Shown: positions 16,145 to 25,119, counted from the first letter of the stretch. The stretch is DNA of 32,815 nt from Halapricum sp. CBA1109 (GCF_009741825.1 NZ_WPCA01000014.1:1-32815); one strand, 5' to 3'. Notes: a model not told the origin generated them from the letters alone. Numbers and translations are program-made.

Positions 16145-17324
16145 CAGGATCTACGACGATGTAGAGATCCTCGATCTATTTTCGACTGCCTGCCTCACCC
16201 AAGGGAGCGCCCACTCAGAAGGTGAAGCAGGGTGGTTTCTCGACGAGAACGACATCTGCGACGATTCGACGCTCCTACGAGTAATCAAGCAGTTCGCGAC
16301 GCCAGCTGATCAAAGCCTCCCAAAGCCATTCCAGGAATATCGAATAGAGGATGTTGTCGGCTTCGCCGAAGAGTTTCGAGACGTCCTCATGGACGCCTTT
16401 GATACTGCGACCGAGAACATCCTCGATACGATCCGTTACGAGAACCCGTTCGACAACCGCCACACGGTGGCCGCAATCGACTTCACACGCGTCCCGTACC
16501 ACGTCTGGCCGTGGGTCGATAAAGACGAGCAGATTCCGAAATCGGACTACCCACCGATGGTCAGCGGTTACACGAAAGACGGCGAACTCAAGCACGGCTA
16601 TACGTTCGCGACGATCACCATCGTCGGCAACCACGTGCCAATCCTCCTCGGGATTGAACCAGTCAAAGAACACTCCGAGTGGGAACCAGCCGACTCACCG
16701 TCTGATTCGAAGGCTGAGATCGTGCGCCGTTTGCTGGACAGAGCACAGCACTATGTCGACCTCGACGAGGTACTGCTCGACCGTGGCTTCTACAGTGACG
16801 AGGTCTACGCAACGATCGACGAATGCGACCTCCTGTACACAACACCGGTCCCGAAGTACGAGGACGATTACGAGGCGATCAAGCAGATCGAGAGTCATGA
16901 AGACGCCGACGCGGCAGTCAAACACGATGTACCGCTGGCCGTCGATGGGGAAATCGATCACAGTGCCGAGTTCCTCTACGTGCCGGCGACGGCCGACGAC
17001 GCCGATGGCAACTACGCCGTGTTTGTGACCAACCGTGATCGCGTCGAACCCGATGAGATTCGGCACGTCACGAACAGCTACGGTCGTCGCTGGGATATTG
17101 AGAACCAGTACAAGTCACTGAAATCCTTCCTGCCAAAAACCTCCTCGAAGGACTACCGCGTACGGTTGTTCAGTTTCACGTTTGCGGCGCTACTGTACAA
17201 TCTCTGGCGACTCACTGACTTTCTCGTGAAAGCGGGACTTGGTCGTGTGATACGCTCACCACCAGTCGTCACAGCCAAGACGTTCGTCAGAGCGGTTGGT
17301 CGCTTTCTTCGTGAGGTTGACTGA
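16131..17324 (+). CDS. IS4-type DDE transposase, possibly 5'-truncated
   Basis: A 397-residue transposase with the DDE triad at Asp117 (AIDFTR), Asp217 (LLDRGFYSDEV) and Glu324. The IS4-superfamily Y-x2-R-x3-E-x6-K signature is intact (Tyr317, Arg320, Glu324, Lys331 in the stretch YGRRWDIENQYKSLK). The family is IS4-like; I could not assign it to ISH3, ISH8 or another haloarchaeal group. The GTG at 16131 and the next few codons overlap DNA that also encodes the dockerin part of the toxin on the other strand. No terminal inverted repeat is visible to its left, so the native start and left IS end are probably missing. The catalytic part looks intact. It explains the loss of the toxin gene's 5' end. 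Confidence 0.8.
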   Translation: MRADNRIYDDVEILDLFSTACLTQGSAHSEGEAGWFLDENDICDDSTLLRVIKQFATPADQSLPKPFQEYRIEDVVGFAEEFRDVLMDAFDTATENILDTIRYENPFDNRHTVAAIDFTRVPYHVWPWVDKDEQIPKSDYPPMVSGYTKDGELKHGYTFATITIVGNHVPILLGIEPVKEHSEWEPADSPSDSKAEIVRRLLDRAQHYVDLDEVLLDRGFYSDEVYATIDECDLLYTTPVPKYEDDYEAIKQIESHEDADAAVKHDVPLAVDGEIDHSAEFLYVPATADDADGNYAVFVTNRDRVEPDEIRHVTNSYGRRWDIENQYKSLKSFLPKTSSKDYRVRLFSFTFAALLYNLWRLTDFLVKAGLGRVIRSPPVVTAKTFVRAVGRFLREVD

Positions 17325-17626
17325 GGGCTGAATCGACGATCGGATCGCCATTTGTGAGCCGCAGCACTCGGGTATCCGGCTATATCTGCGGCATTTTCGG
17401 AGGACATCAGGATGGCCACGGGTTGTGATGTCCTCTATGCATTGGCCTCAGCCGAGAACCACTCGGATTTCATTGAACTATCCTAGTCCTCGTTTGTAGC
17501 GCCTCCAAATCCCGGGAACGTGAGGCTGGTCGATCGACCCCGTCGAACAGTCCTCACTAAACGTCTATTGAGAACTATAGAGACCTATCGTGCCTTTTTT
17601 CAGCGGTCATATCATCCAGTCTACTA
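17325..17626. other. Noncoding stretch right of the transposase
   Basis: About 300 bp with no gene. It should contain the right end of the insertion sequence, but I could not define its inverted repeat. It holds a 10-bp inverted repeat at 17400-17435, and near 17570-17620 AT-rich sequence (AACTATAG, a T6 run, TCATATCAT) that may be the promoter of the lipoprotein gene. Confidence 0.4.
17400..17435. repeat. 10-bp perfect inverted repeat
   Basis: GAGGACATCA (17400-17409) and TGATGTCCTC (17426-17435) are exact complements around a 16-nt loop, about 75 bp after the transposase stop. It could be a transcript-end hairpin for the transposase or an IS-end structure. No T-tract follows. Confidence 0.4.
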
Positions 17627-18909
17627 ATGCCCTCCCAGCGTAGAGCATTCCTTGGTGGGTTGTGTAGCGTCGGGACCGGGCTGGTGGCGGGGTGTGTGAC
17701 CACGAGCGGACGGACGGATCAGCCGCCGACGGAGACGCCGACGGAATCGTCGTCGGATCTCGCGTCGATAGGCGGGCCGACGACGTGGTCACCACAGGCA
17801 AAACTCGCAGCCAGCACGGGTACCGATGGGGACGAGTTCGGAACGACGGTCTCGATATCCGCAGACCGGTCGACGGCCGTCGTCGGCGCGCCCGGTGCCG
17901 ACAGCCGCTTCTCCCCGGCGGCGGGGTCGGCGTACGTCTTCGACCGCGCGGGCGGCAAGTGGTCACAATCGGCGACGCTGCTCGCGTCGGACGGTCCAGA
18001 GGGGACCGCGTTCGGTCGCGACGTCGCCGTCGACGACCACGGCGACCGTATCCTCGTCGGAGCCCCCGGCGAGGACAGCGGGACGGCGTATCTCTTCGAG
18101 GCCGGCCCCGACGGCTGGACGCAGACGGCGCGACTCCCCGTCGGAACGGACGGGAGTCCGGTCGCCGGCGACACAGTCGCCCTCTCCGGTGACGGGTCGA
18201 CTGCGCTCGTCGGGACGGGTCGAACGGAGACTGCGGCCCGCGTGTTCGCTGTCGACGGAGCGGATTCTCCCGGGCTGGGTCCCTCGTGGGAACGACCGAC
18301 GCCCGTCCGTCGGCCCTCACGCTGGCCCGCGACGGGACGGCCGCCGTAGTCGGCGAAGCCGAGACCGACGACGCGGACGGCGTCGCAACCGTCTACCGGA
18401 CAGTTGGCGAGGAGTGGGTCGTCGACGGCCGAGTCCGGCCGGCCGACGCCGCGCTGTCGTCGTTCGGCCGGTCCGTAGCCGTCGACGGCGACGGGACGTC
18501 GCTGCTGGTCGGGGCCGACGCCGACGACGGCGGCGTCGTCTCGGTGTACGACCGGACCGATGGGTCGTGGTCCCGGACGGCGACGCTCACGGGCCGGGCG
18601 CGGGGTCCGGACCGGTTCGGCGAAGACGTGGCCCTCTCGGCGGACGGGTCCCGCGCGGCCGTCGGCGCGTCCGTCGAAGCAGCGCGTGCGGGCGAGACGA
18701 GCGGGGACGGCCTACGTCTTCGGCATCGGTCCGGAGGGTGGCGGACGCGGGCGCGACTCGTCCCGCCCGACAGCCAGACCGCCGGCGACGAGTTCGGGTA
18801 CGCCGTCTCCATCACCGGGGACGGCGAGACGGTCCTCGTCGGCGCCCGCGGCGACACCCGGCCGAACGGTCCCCGGTCGGGGTCGGCGTACGTCTTCACG
18901 ACTCAGTAG
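17627..18909 (+). pseudogene. FG-GAP repeat lipoprotein, three frameshifts
   Basis: It starts with a Tat lipoprotein signal (QRRAFLGG, lipobox ending Cys23) and a Thr/Ser/Pro linker, then about seven FG-GAP blade repeats (FGxxVxxxxDGxxxxVGAP...GSAYVF). It would be an anchored extracellular beta-propeller of unknown ligand, about 427 residues long. Three breaks are visible. A base appears missing in GATTCTCC near 18265. An extra G appears in GGGG at 18703-18706. A compensating missing G follows near 18735, so the repeat between reads correctly only in the other frame (TAYVFGIGPEGG). Two of the three fall in G runs and one in a T run, so sequencing error is as likely as decay. It runs convergently into panB with a 7-bp overlap. 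Confidence 0.75.
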
Positions 18910-19709
18910 AAGTCGTCGACGTCGTCCTCGTAGTGGCTGTGTTCCTCGGCGGGGAAGTCCCCGTCTTCGACCGCCTCGCGGTAGGACTCAAGCGCGTCGC
19001 GCATCTCCCCGCGGACGTCACCGAAGGACTTCGAGAACGGCGCGACGCCCTCGCTGAGACCGATTATCTCGTCGACAGTCAGCACTTGTCCGTCGCAGTC
19101 GGGCCCGGCACCGATGCCGATGGTCGGGATGTCGAGGTCGTCGGTCACCTGCCGGGCGACGTTGGCGGGGACGTGTTCGAGCACCAGCGAGAACGCCCCC
19201 GCTCGCTGGTGTTTGTGCGCGAGGTCCAGTATCTCGCGGGCGGCCTCCGTGTTGGTCCCCTGTCTGAACAGGCCAGTCTCGTTCTCGCGTTGGGGCGTCA
19301 GTCCGAGATGTGCCTGCACTGGCACGCCGATGTCTGTCAGTCGGTCGGTCAACTCGACGGTGTGGCTGCCGGACTCGAGTTTGACGGCGTCCGCGCCGGC
19401 TTCTTTGACCATCTGGCCGCAGTGTTCTATCGCCTCGTCGGTGTCGGCCCCGTAGGAGAGAAAGGGCATATCGGCGACGACGAACGCCTCGTCGGCCCCG
19501 CGGACGACCGACGCCGTGTGACTCGCCATCTCGTCGACGGTCACCGGGAGCGTCGAGTCGTGGCCGTGTCTGAGGTTGCCGACGGAGTCCCCGACCAACA
19601 GGAGGTCGATGCCCGCCGCCTCGGCGATAGCGGCCGTCGGTGCGTCGTACGCCGTCACCATCGGAATCGGCCCCTCGCCGGCCATCTTCCGGATGTCCTT
19701 CGCGCGCAT
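18903..19709 (-). CDS. panB: 3-methyl-2-oxobutanoate hydroxymethyltransferase (ketopantoate synthesis)
   Basis: A 268-residue TIM-barrel enzyme that adds a hydroxymethyl group from methylene-tetrahydrofolate (or the archaeal C1 carrier) to 2-oxoisovalerate, the first step toward pantothenate and coenzyme A. Metal and substrate residues are recognisable: Asp41 in LVGDSVGN, Asp80 in VVADMPF, Glu112 in KLESG, and the catalytic Glu178 in LVLEHVP. The conserved PTIGIGAG loop follows. I chose the ATG at 19709, because a TATA-like TTTAGTTG lies about 27 nt upstream and the earlier TTG-started extension is not typical of the family. It is divergent from the small DUF5822 gene. Confidence 0.93.
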   Translation of the reverse strand: MRAKDIRKMAGEGPIPMVTAYDAPTAAIAEAAGIDLLLVGDSVGNLRHGHDSTLPVTVDEMASHTASVVRGADEAFVVADMPFLSYGADTDEAIEHCGQMVKEAGADAVKLESGSHTVELTDRLTDIGVPVQAHLGLTPQRENETGLFRQGTNTEAAREILDLAHKHQRAGAFSLVLEHVPANVARQVTDDLDIPTIGIGAGPDCDGQVLTVDEIIGLSEGVAPFSKSFGDVRGEMRDALESYREAVEDGDFPAEEHSHYEDDVDDFY

Positions 19710-19789
19710 ACCACTCTTTCCAGCGGCGTCCAACTAAAGGCTGTCACCCGAACCGCAACCGATTTGTCGTCCGGTCCGTGAGAGAGAGT

Positions 19790-20026
19790 GTGCCATCCGT
19801 CGAGACGACCGACCCGGACGGCGTCGATTACGGCTGGGTGATGCAGACGACGTTCGTCCTCACCATCGTCGTCGGCGCGCCCATCGTCGCCGTCGTCTCG
19901 CTGCTCGCCGACCTCTCGACGTGGAGCGCCCGCGCCGAATTCGCCATCCGGGTCGGCGCGCCCGTGTGGTTCTGTACCGCACTCGCCGTCTTCCTGTACG
20001 CCCGCCGGCGGACTACCGACCGCTGA
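19790..20026 (+). CDS. DUF5822 family small membrane protein
   Basis: A 78-residue protein with two hydrophobic helices (TTFVLTIVVGAPIVAVVSLLA and a second around APVWFCTALAVFLYA, both partial quotations) and the family opening ETTDPDGVDYGWVMQ. The function of the family is unknown. Start choice is uncertain: GTG at 19790 fits the family, and GTG at 19778 is in frame too. The 3' end overlaps the convergent HAD gene by 14 bp. It is divergent from panB. Confidence 0.75.
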   Translation: MPSVETTDPDGVDYGWVMQTTFVLTIVVGAPIVAVVSLLADLSTWSARAEFAIRVGAPVWFCTALAVFLYARRRTTDR

Positions 20027-20540
20027 CGTACCGGAAGTCGGTCCCCGCCGCCGTCGCCGTCTCCTCGTCGCTCTCGGAGTCGCCGACGAACAGCGTCCGC
20101 TCGGGGGCGGCGTCCAACTGTTCTATCGTGACCAGCAACGGCTTCGGATCGGGCTTTTGCCCGTCGACAGAGTCCCGCCCGACCACCGCGTCGACGGCCT
20201 CGGTCAGTCCGTGGGTCTTTAAGGCGACGTGACAGGCCTCGGCGCAGTTCAGCGAGCAGACGCCGACGGGTTCGGACCGCGGGAGCTCCGTGGCGGTCGG
20301 CAGTCGCTCGGACTCGCGCGCGCCGTCGATCTCGAACTCCGAGACGGCGGCCTCGACATCGGTTTCGAGGTCCGTCCCGCTCGCCCGGTCCATCATCGTC
20401 CAGAGGTCCATCCCGCTCACGTCGTCGCCGTTCGCCTCGAAGACGTCCACGACGGCGGCGGCGACAGCGCCCCAGTCGACGGCGAGTCTGACGAGCGTTC
20501 CGTCTAAGTCGTAGACGACGGCTTCGTACTCCGAGTGCAC
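20013..20540 (-). CDS. HAD-superfamily hydrolase
   Basis: A 175-residue phosphatase-type HAD protein beginning at a GTG. Motif I is DLDGT with nucleophile Asp11 and acid/base Asp13. Motif II is probably the serine in GVCSLN, motif III Lys129 in GQKPDPKP, and motif IV GDSESD (Asp154, Asp158). A small helical cap lies between motifs I and II, as in the phosphoglycolate phosphatase-like group. The substrate cannot be told. The gene lies 38 bp downstream of the acyl-CoA dehydrogenase on the same strand, so co-transcription is likely. Confidence 0.85.
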   Translation of the reverse strand: MHSEYEAVVYDLDGTLVRLAVDWGAVAAAVVDVFEANGDDVSGMDLWTMMDRASGTDLETDVEAAVSEFEIDGARESERLPTATELPRSEPVGVCSLNCAEACHVALKTHGLTEAVDAVVGRDSVDGQKPDPKPLLVTIEQLDAAPERTLFVGDSESDEETATAAGTDFRYVSGR

Positions 20541-20578
20541 GCCTCACCGTTGGACGAGTGTGGGCAAGTGCGTGTCGC

Positions 20579-21679
20579 TCACAACAACTCGCGGGCGATG
20601 ATCGTCTTCTGTATCTCGCTCGTCCCCTCGTAGATGGTCGTCACGCGCGCGTCGCGGTGGAGTCGCTCGACGGACAGGGCGTCCGAGTGACCGTCGAAAC
20701 CGCAGAGGTCGACGGCCTCGCCGGTCACCTCGACGGCCGCCTCGCTGGCGACGTACTTCGCGACGCTCGCCGGGGTCCGGGCGCCGCCGCCGTCGTCCTG
20801 CGTCCGCGCGGCGTGGTGGGTCACCTGCCGCGCCGCCTGCGTCCGGGCGTGCATCTCCGCGAGGCGGTGCCTGACCGATTGGCTCGGGTCGATCGGGACG
20901 TGTTCGACCGTCGCGTCGAGGGCCGCCTGCGCGACTCCGACCGACTGGGCGGCGATGCCGATGCGCCCGCCGGTCAGGACCGACAGCGCCGCTTTCAGCC
21001 CCTCGCCGACGGGAGTGAGTCGCGCGCTCTCGGGCAGGGCGACGCCATCGAACTCCAGTCCGGTCGTGTCGCTGGCCCGGAGGCCGAGTTTCTCCTCGGG
21101 CGCGGTGACGGTGAGTCCCTCGGCGTCGGCCGGGACGAGAAACTGGGTGATCGTGTCCTCCCGTTCGGCATCGGTCCGCGCGAAGACGACGTAGACGCCC
21201 GCTCGCTGGCCGTTGGTGATCCACTGCTTGCGCCCGTCGAGGACGTAGCCGTCGTCGACTGCTCGCGCGACGGTCGACATCTCCGCGGGGTTCGACCCGG
21301 CGTCCGGTTCCGAGAGCGCGAACGCGCCGACCGGTCGCCCGTCGGCCATTTCCGGGAGCCACCGGTCGCGCTGGGCCGCTGTCCCGAAGGCGTCGATGCA
21401 CTCGACGGCCAGACAGTGGACCGACAGCGCCGTGGCCACGGCCAACATTCCGGACGCCAGCGCCTCGTTGACCAACGCGTAGGCCGTCCGGTCGACCCCG
21501 AGGCCGCCGTGGCTTCCGGGGACCGCGAGGCTGGTGAGGTCCGCCTCGGCTAGTGCGTCCCACGCGTCCTCGGGGAACTGCTCGGTGCGGTCGGCCGCCG
21601 CGGCGGCGGGCCGGAGGTGGTCTGTGGCGACGCGGTCGGCCACCTCGGCGAGGGCCGCCTGTTCTGGCGTCGGAATCAC
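20579..21679 (-). CDS. Acyl-CoA dehydrogenase
   Basis: A 366-residue FAD enzyme that oxidises acyl-CoA to the trans-2-enoyl-CoA, passing electrons to an electron-transfer flavoprotein. Signatures are FALSEPDAGSN and WITNG in the FAD-binding middle domain, and YEGTSEIQ near the C-terminus, whose Glu351 is the usual catalytic base in medium- and short-chain enzymes. The start is a GTG at 21679, because an A/T block (plus-strand GACAAAAAA at 21702-21710) sits about 27 nt upstream, as for a leaderless mRNA. A GTG at 21694 is an alternative. The acyl chain length preference is unknown. Confidence 0.92.
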   Translation of the reverse strand: MIPTPEQAALAEVADRVATDHLRPAAAAADRTEQFPEDAWDALAEADLTSLAVPGSHGGLGVDRTAYALVNEALASGMLAVATALSVHCLAVECIDAFGTAAQRDRWLPEMADGRPVGAFALSEPDAGSNPAEMSTVARAVDDGYVLDGRKQWITNGQRAGVYVVFARTDAEREDTITQFLVPADAEGLTVTAPEEKLGLRASDTTGLEFDGVALPESARLTPVGEGLKAALSVLTGGRIGIAAQSVGVAQAALDATVEHVPIDPSQSVRHRLAEMHARTQAARQVTHHAARTQDDGGGARTPASVAKYVASEAAVEVTGEAVDLCGFDGHSDALSVERLHRDARVTTIYEGTSEIQKTIIARELL

Positions 21680-21731
21680 GGTACTAGACAACACGTACCA
21701 CGACAAAAAAGACTGCGCGCGAATCGGTGGG

Positions 21732-22247
21732 TCAGGCGTCGGCGAGTTCGATGTCGAGGAAGTCCTCGAGTTTGGTGATAGTCGAGCCACCGACGCCGGC
21801 CTTGGTGGCGCGGCTCTGTTCGACCGCGAGGATGTCAGACTCCTCAACGTCGATTTCGGCGGCGAGTTCCTCGCGCTGGAGGCCGGCGTCCTGCCGGGCC
21901 TCGGTCAGTCGCTTGCCGTAGTCGGGGTGGAGATACGGCAACTGGTCGTCGTCGTAGTTGGTGCCGCTCTCCTCCCAGTGGGTGGAGTCGCCCTTGGTGG
22001 CGTCCTGCACGCGGGCGGTGTTCTGGGCGGCCTTGCGCTTGCGGTCGCGGTCGCTGTCGCGGCCGTCGCCGCCGGTGTTGTCGGTCGATGTCGGGTTCGC
22101 GTCGTCGCGGTGCTGTGCGCACTCCTCGCAGACGTCGAGCCGTGCGCCGGCGACCTCTACCGTCTCCAGTGACGAGTCCGTCGCACCGCAGAGCTCACAG
22201 CTCCCGCCGGTGTCGCCGGAGCCACCACCGGTCGAGTACTTTGCCAT
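21732..22247 (-). CDS. Multiprotein bridging factor aMBF1 (zinc ribbon plus HTH)
   Basis: A 171-residue archaeal MBF1. An N-terminal zinc ribbon uses two Cys pairs (CELC and CEEC). A charged, flexible linker follows, and a C-terminal Cro/XRE helix-turn-helix (LTEARQDAGLQREELAAEID and onward). It is thought to bridge regulators with TBP, or to bind ribosomes. The ATG at 22247 is chosen because MAKYSTGGG is the usual family start; the frame stays open farther upstream without family character. The stop is about 50 bp from the start of the acyl-CoA dehydrogenase gene on the same strand. Confidence 0.9.
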   Translation of the reverse strand: MAKYSTGGGSGDTGGSCELCGATDSSLETVEVAGARLDVCEECAQHRDDANPTSTDNTGGDGRDSDRDRKRKAAQNTARVQDATKGDSTHWEESGTNYDDDQLPYLHPDYGKRLTEARQDAGLQREELAAEIDVEESDILAVEQSRATKAGVGGSTITKLEDFLDIELADA

Positions 22248-22429
22248 AACCCGTAGTTGCGTAGTGAGGCTTTTCAGTGTAGCGGTCCCGAACAGCCCCG
22301 ATTGGCGACCGCTGCGTATCGAAACCTCCCGTCCGGCGTCCGGATGACACAGAGTGACGATGGCCGTCGGCAAACGAAAGCGCTTTTACCCAAACGGGGG
22401 ATAGCGTTGAACGCAGTAAGACAGCGCGA

Positions 22430-22514
<85 letters not shown>

Positions 22515-22846
22515 TCGCACGGACGACCAACCGTCGTCCACGAGGCGGCGACGCCGCCACACGATGCAGGTGCACTCCCTCAGGGACTGCACCCACGCAC
22601 AATTCCTACCGACCCGAGACACGGAGCGACGGCGTTACGTACGGATCCCGAGTACACGCCCACCAGCGGATGCCACTCGCGGGGTTCCTGCAATCGTAAC
22701 CGACTGCCAGCGGTAGTACCTTCGCTCGGCTGAACCGCCCCTCTCGTCGGTCGATACCGAACTGTATATATACGACATCTGGCTGCAAGAATCATATTTG
22801 AAAACTGGGGCAGAAGATTTATATACTGGTGTCCCATCTACTGAGG

Positions 22847-22910
22847 TGAGGCACCGTGAAGGTGCCTGTTGCAAACCCCCCCACCCCCCACCCCCACCAC
22901 TTTGCTTTCG
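22847..22910 (+). ncRNA. Candidate small RNA with 5' hairpin and C-rich tail
   Basis: A textbook archaeal TATA box, TTTATATA at 22818-22825, predicts transcription near 22847-22850. Exactly there a hairpin begins: GGCACC (22850-22855), loop GTGAA, GGTGCC (22861-22866). A C-tract with single A interruptions follows at 22876-22898. No start codon leads to a convincing protein. The strong promoter with no gene behind it is the argument; the 3' end is a guess. It could instead be a long leader for the XapX gene, though that gene has its own TATA-like element. Confidence 0.4.
22876..22898 (-). repeat. G-quadruplex-prone tract (C-rich on plus)
   Basis: Runs of 7, 6, 5 and 2 C are separated by single A residues. 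On the minus strand these are G runs with one-nucleotide T loops, an arrangement favourable to a G-quadruplex (the 7-G run can supply two of the four tracts). Confidence 0.5.
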
Positions 22911-22979
22911 ACGCTACGTCCCGTCGAGCGGTAGCCCCGTTCGGCGTGGATTTTTGACCCCGCTCCCGCAGAGAACAGT

Positions 22980-23177
22980 ATGGACACGGCACTCGCAGTG
23001 CTCGCGCTCACGACCGGCCTGATCGCCGGCGGTATCTTCCGGTTCTTTCACGTCCCGATTCCCGCACCGCCGACGCTGCCCGGACTCCTCGGCATCGTCG
23101 GTCTGTTTCTGGGGTATCGACTCGTCGAGTATCTCGGCGTCGGCGTTGATGTCCTCGCACTCTTGGGTCTGTCCTGA
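22980..23177 (+). CDS. XapX domain small membrane protein
   Basis: A 65-residue protein with two hydrophobic segments and the XapX core (PIPAPPTLPGLLGIVGLFLGY), close to the full length of the domain. The family is found widely, sometimes near xanthosine transport genes, but its function is unknown. The ATG at 22980 lies about 27 nt after a TATA-like ATTTTTG, which fits a leaderless mRNA. Confidence 0.8.
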   Translation: MDTALAVLALTTGLIAGGIFRFFHVPIPAPPTLPGLLGIVGLFLGYRLVEYLGVGVDVLALLGLS

Positions 23178-23241
23178 CGAGTTCCCACTGTCGGGAATCA
23201 CCGACGACTTGATTTAGGCGGGTTGTCTACGCCGACTGGAG

Positions 23242-24611
23242 ATGAGCAATACGGAACGAGAGACGTGGTCGACGCGCATCGGCTTCATCCTGGCGGCCGT
23301 CGGCAGCGCCGTCGGGCTCGGGAATATCTGGCGGTTCCCCTTCCAGGTCGGACAGGAGGGCGGCGCGGCCTTCATCCTCGTCTACCTGGTCTTCGTCCTG
23401 CTGATCGGGTTCCCGGCGATGATGGTCGAGTTCGTCGTCGGGCGAAAGACCGGTCTCAACACCGTGGGGGCGATACGGGAGTTCGCCGGCGGCGCGTGGA
23501 CGTACCTCGGCGGCCTGTTCGTGTTCATCGGGTTCGTCATCCTCTCGTACTACAGCGTCGTCGGCGGCTGGGTCCTCCGGTACATCCCGGGGAGCCTCAC
23601 CGGCGGCTACACCGGCACCGCCGCCGAGGGCGCGCCGCCGGTCGCCGCACAGTACTTCGGCCAGATAGCTTCGGGCCTCGACGCCCTCTTCTTTCACCTC
23701 GTCTTTATGTTGTTGGTCGTCGGCGTCGTCGCGCTGGGCGTCCAGCGCGGTATCGAGTTCGGCGTGAAGCTGATGGTCCCCTCGATCATCCTGATCTTCG
23801 CCGGACTGGCCGTCTACGCCTTCACTCTCCCCGAGGCCGGCGCGGCGTACAGCTACTACCTCTCGCCTGATCTGGCTACATCGCCGAGAACTGGCAGAGC
23901 ATCGTCCCCGCCGCGGCCGGACAGGGATTCTTCACCCTCTCGTTGGGGATGGGCGTGATGATAACCTACGCCTCCTACCTCTCCGAGGACGAGAACCTCG
24001 GTGTCGACGGCGCGACCATCGTCGGCTTCAACACCGGCATCTCAATTCTGACCGGGCTGATCGTCTTCCCCATCCTCTTCTCGGCGGGCGTCGACCCGGC
24101 CGCGCCGGGCGCGGGCGCTATCTTCGTCAGTGTCGCCCAAGCGCTGGGCAGCATCCCGTTCGGTTCCGTCGTCGGCGCGCTGTTTTTCGCCACCGTCGCC
24201 ATCGCCGCGCTCTCCTCGGCGATCAGCCTCATCGAAGTCGTCGTCTCCTACGCCATCGACGAGTTCGGCCTCGGCCGCTTCCGCGCGACGATGCTCGTCG
24301 GCGGCGCTATCTTCCTGCTCGGCGTCCCCGTCACCGTCGACCCCGTGATGGTCGACCTTTATGACATCTTCGCCGCGCAGATTCTGCTCGTCCTCGGCGG
24401 CATCCTGCTGGTGGTCCTCGTCACGTGGGTCCACGCCGACGACGCCCTCGGAGAACTCGGCAAGGGTATCACCCGGTTCGACAGCATCGGCACCCTCTGG
24501 CTGTGGGTCGTCCGCGTCCCCGTGCTCGCGGTGCTGGTCGTCTCGCTCTATCTCGGCGTCACCGGCTTCGCCGACTTCTTACAGGGCCCCTTCGCCGAGT
24601 TCCTCGGCTAG
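23242..24611 (+). pseudogene. Sodium-dependent transporter, SNF/NSS family, one frameshift
   Basis: The N-terminal part has the family signature GSAVGLGNIWRFP in the first helix, which forms sodium and substrate sites in LeuT-fold carriers. About 11 hydrophobic helices follow over some 456 residues, the usual archaeal length. The frame breaks at about 23874: one G appears missing in CTGGCTAC. Restoring it reads SPDLGYIAENWQSIVPAAAGQ and joins the second frame, which runs to 24611. The break is in a short G run and both halves are fully conserved in character, so sequencing error is likely. Substrates in the family include amino acids and related compounds. A TATA-like GATTTAGG near 23211-23218 fits a leaderless start. 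Confidence 0.85.
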
Positions 24612-24715
24612 TGAGCGACCGACCCGGCGGCCGTCGCTCACTGTTCGTTCGTGGCACTGAACCTAGCGCACCGCCAAACCACCGGTCTTTTTAATTCCGT
24701 CGTCGATTCGGCCGT

Positions 24716-24970
24716 ATGGTATCTGTGAGTGGGCCACTGCAGTTCGGGATTCCCGGCGGGCCGGAACTGACGATTATCCTGTTCTTTTCGCTTCTCTTGT
24801 TCGTCGTTCCCATCGTCGCGGCAGTCCAGATCTACCGGGATGCATCGGCCAACGACGTGGACAACCCCACCGCGTGGAGTCTCGGTATGCTACTCGTGGG
24901 CCTCGTCGGGAATATCGTCGGTATCGTCGCCGTCTGGATCCTGTACACCGTCGTCGAAATCCGGGAGTAA
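24716..24970 (+). CDS. Small two-helix membrane protein, haloarchaeal
   Basis: An 84-residue protein with two hydrophobic segments (about residues 20-40 and 57-79) joined by a polar loop with YRDASANDVDNPTAWSLG, a pattern seen in small haloarchaeal membrane proteins of unknown function. A TATA-like TTTTTAAT lies about 27 nt before the ATG, supporting this start and real expression. Confidence 0.65.
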   Translation: MVSVSGPLQFGIPGGPELTIILFFSLLLFVVPIVAAVQIYRDASANDVDNPTAWSLGMLLVGLVGNIVGIVAVWILYTVVEIRE

Positions 24971-25011
24971 CCACAGACAGCGTCGTTCGACTGTTTTCCA
25001 ACCGGGACGAA

Positions 25012-25083
25012 GCGGTGGGGATGGGATTTGCACTCGACTGCGAGACTCGCGTCGCTCGTCTCGCGTAGTTCAAATCCCACCGC
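25012..25083. repeat. Long imperfect hairpin containing a copy of the tRNA-Ser 3' end
   Basis: GCGGTGGG (25012-25019) pairs with CCCACCGC (25076-25083), and GCGAGAC (25040-25046) with GTCTCGC (25058-25064). Within the left arm, CGGTGGGGATGGGATTTG (25013-25030) is an exact 18-bp direct repeat of the tRNA-Ser 3' end at 25120-25137. Such a partial tRNA copy usually marks an old integration site; the hairpin around it is unexplained. Confidence 0.55.
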
Positions 25084-25119
25084 CGAATATGCCACTCACG
25101 GATTGTTCGTGGCAAAATA

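Larger units (their letters stand above)
22515..22979. other. Noncoding interval after tRNA-Leu
   Basis: No protein-like frame. It holds a perfect palindrome GTATATATAC (22764-22773), a strong TATA box at 22818-22825 leading to a hairpin and C-tract (candidate small RNA), and the XapX promoter with ATTTTTG at about 22950-22956. Confidence 0.5.

Noticed and set aside
17826-19781. 651-codon plus-strand frame across the lipoprotein and panB
   Set aside because: Arginine- and serine-rich, spans two real convergent genes in the wrong frame.
25012-25083. A second tRNA gene beside tRNA-Ser
   Set aside because: Only the 3' 18 bp match; no anticodon arm or D-arm can be formed.
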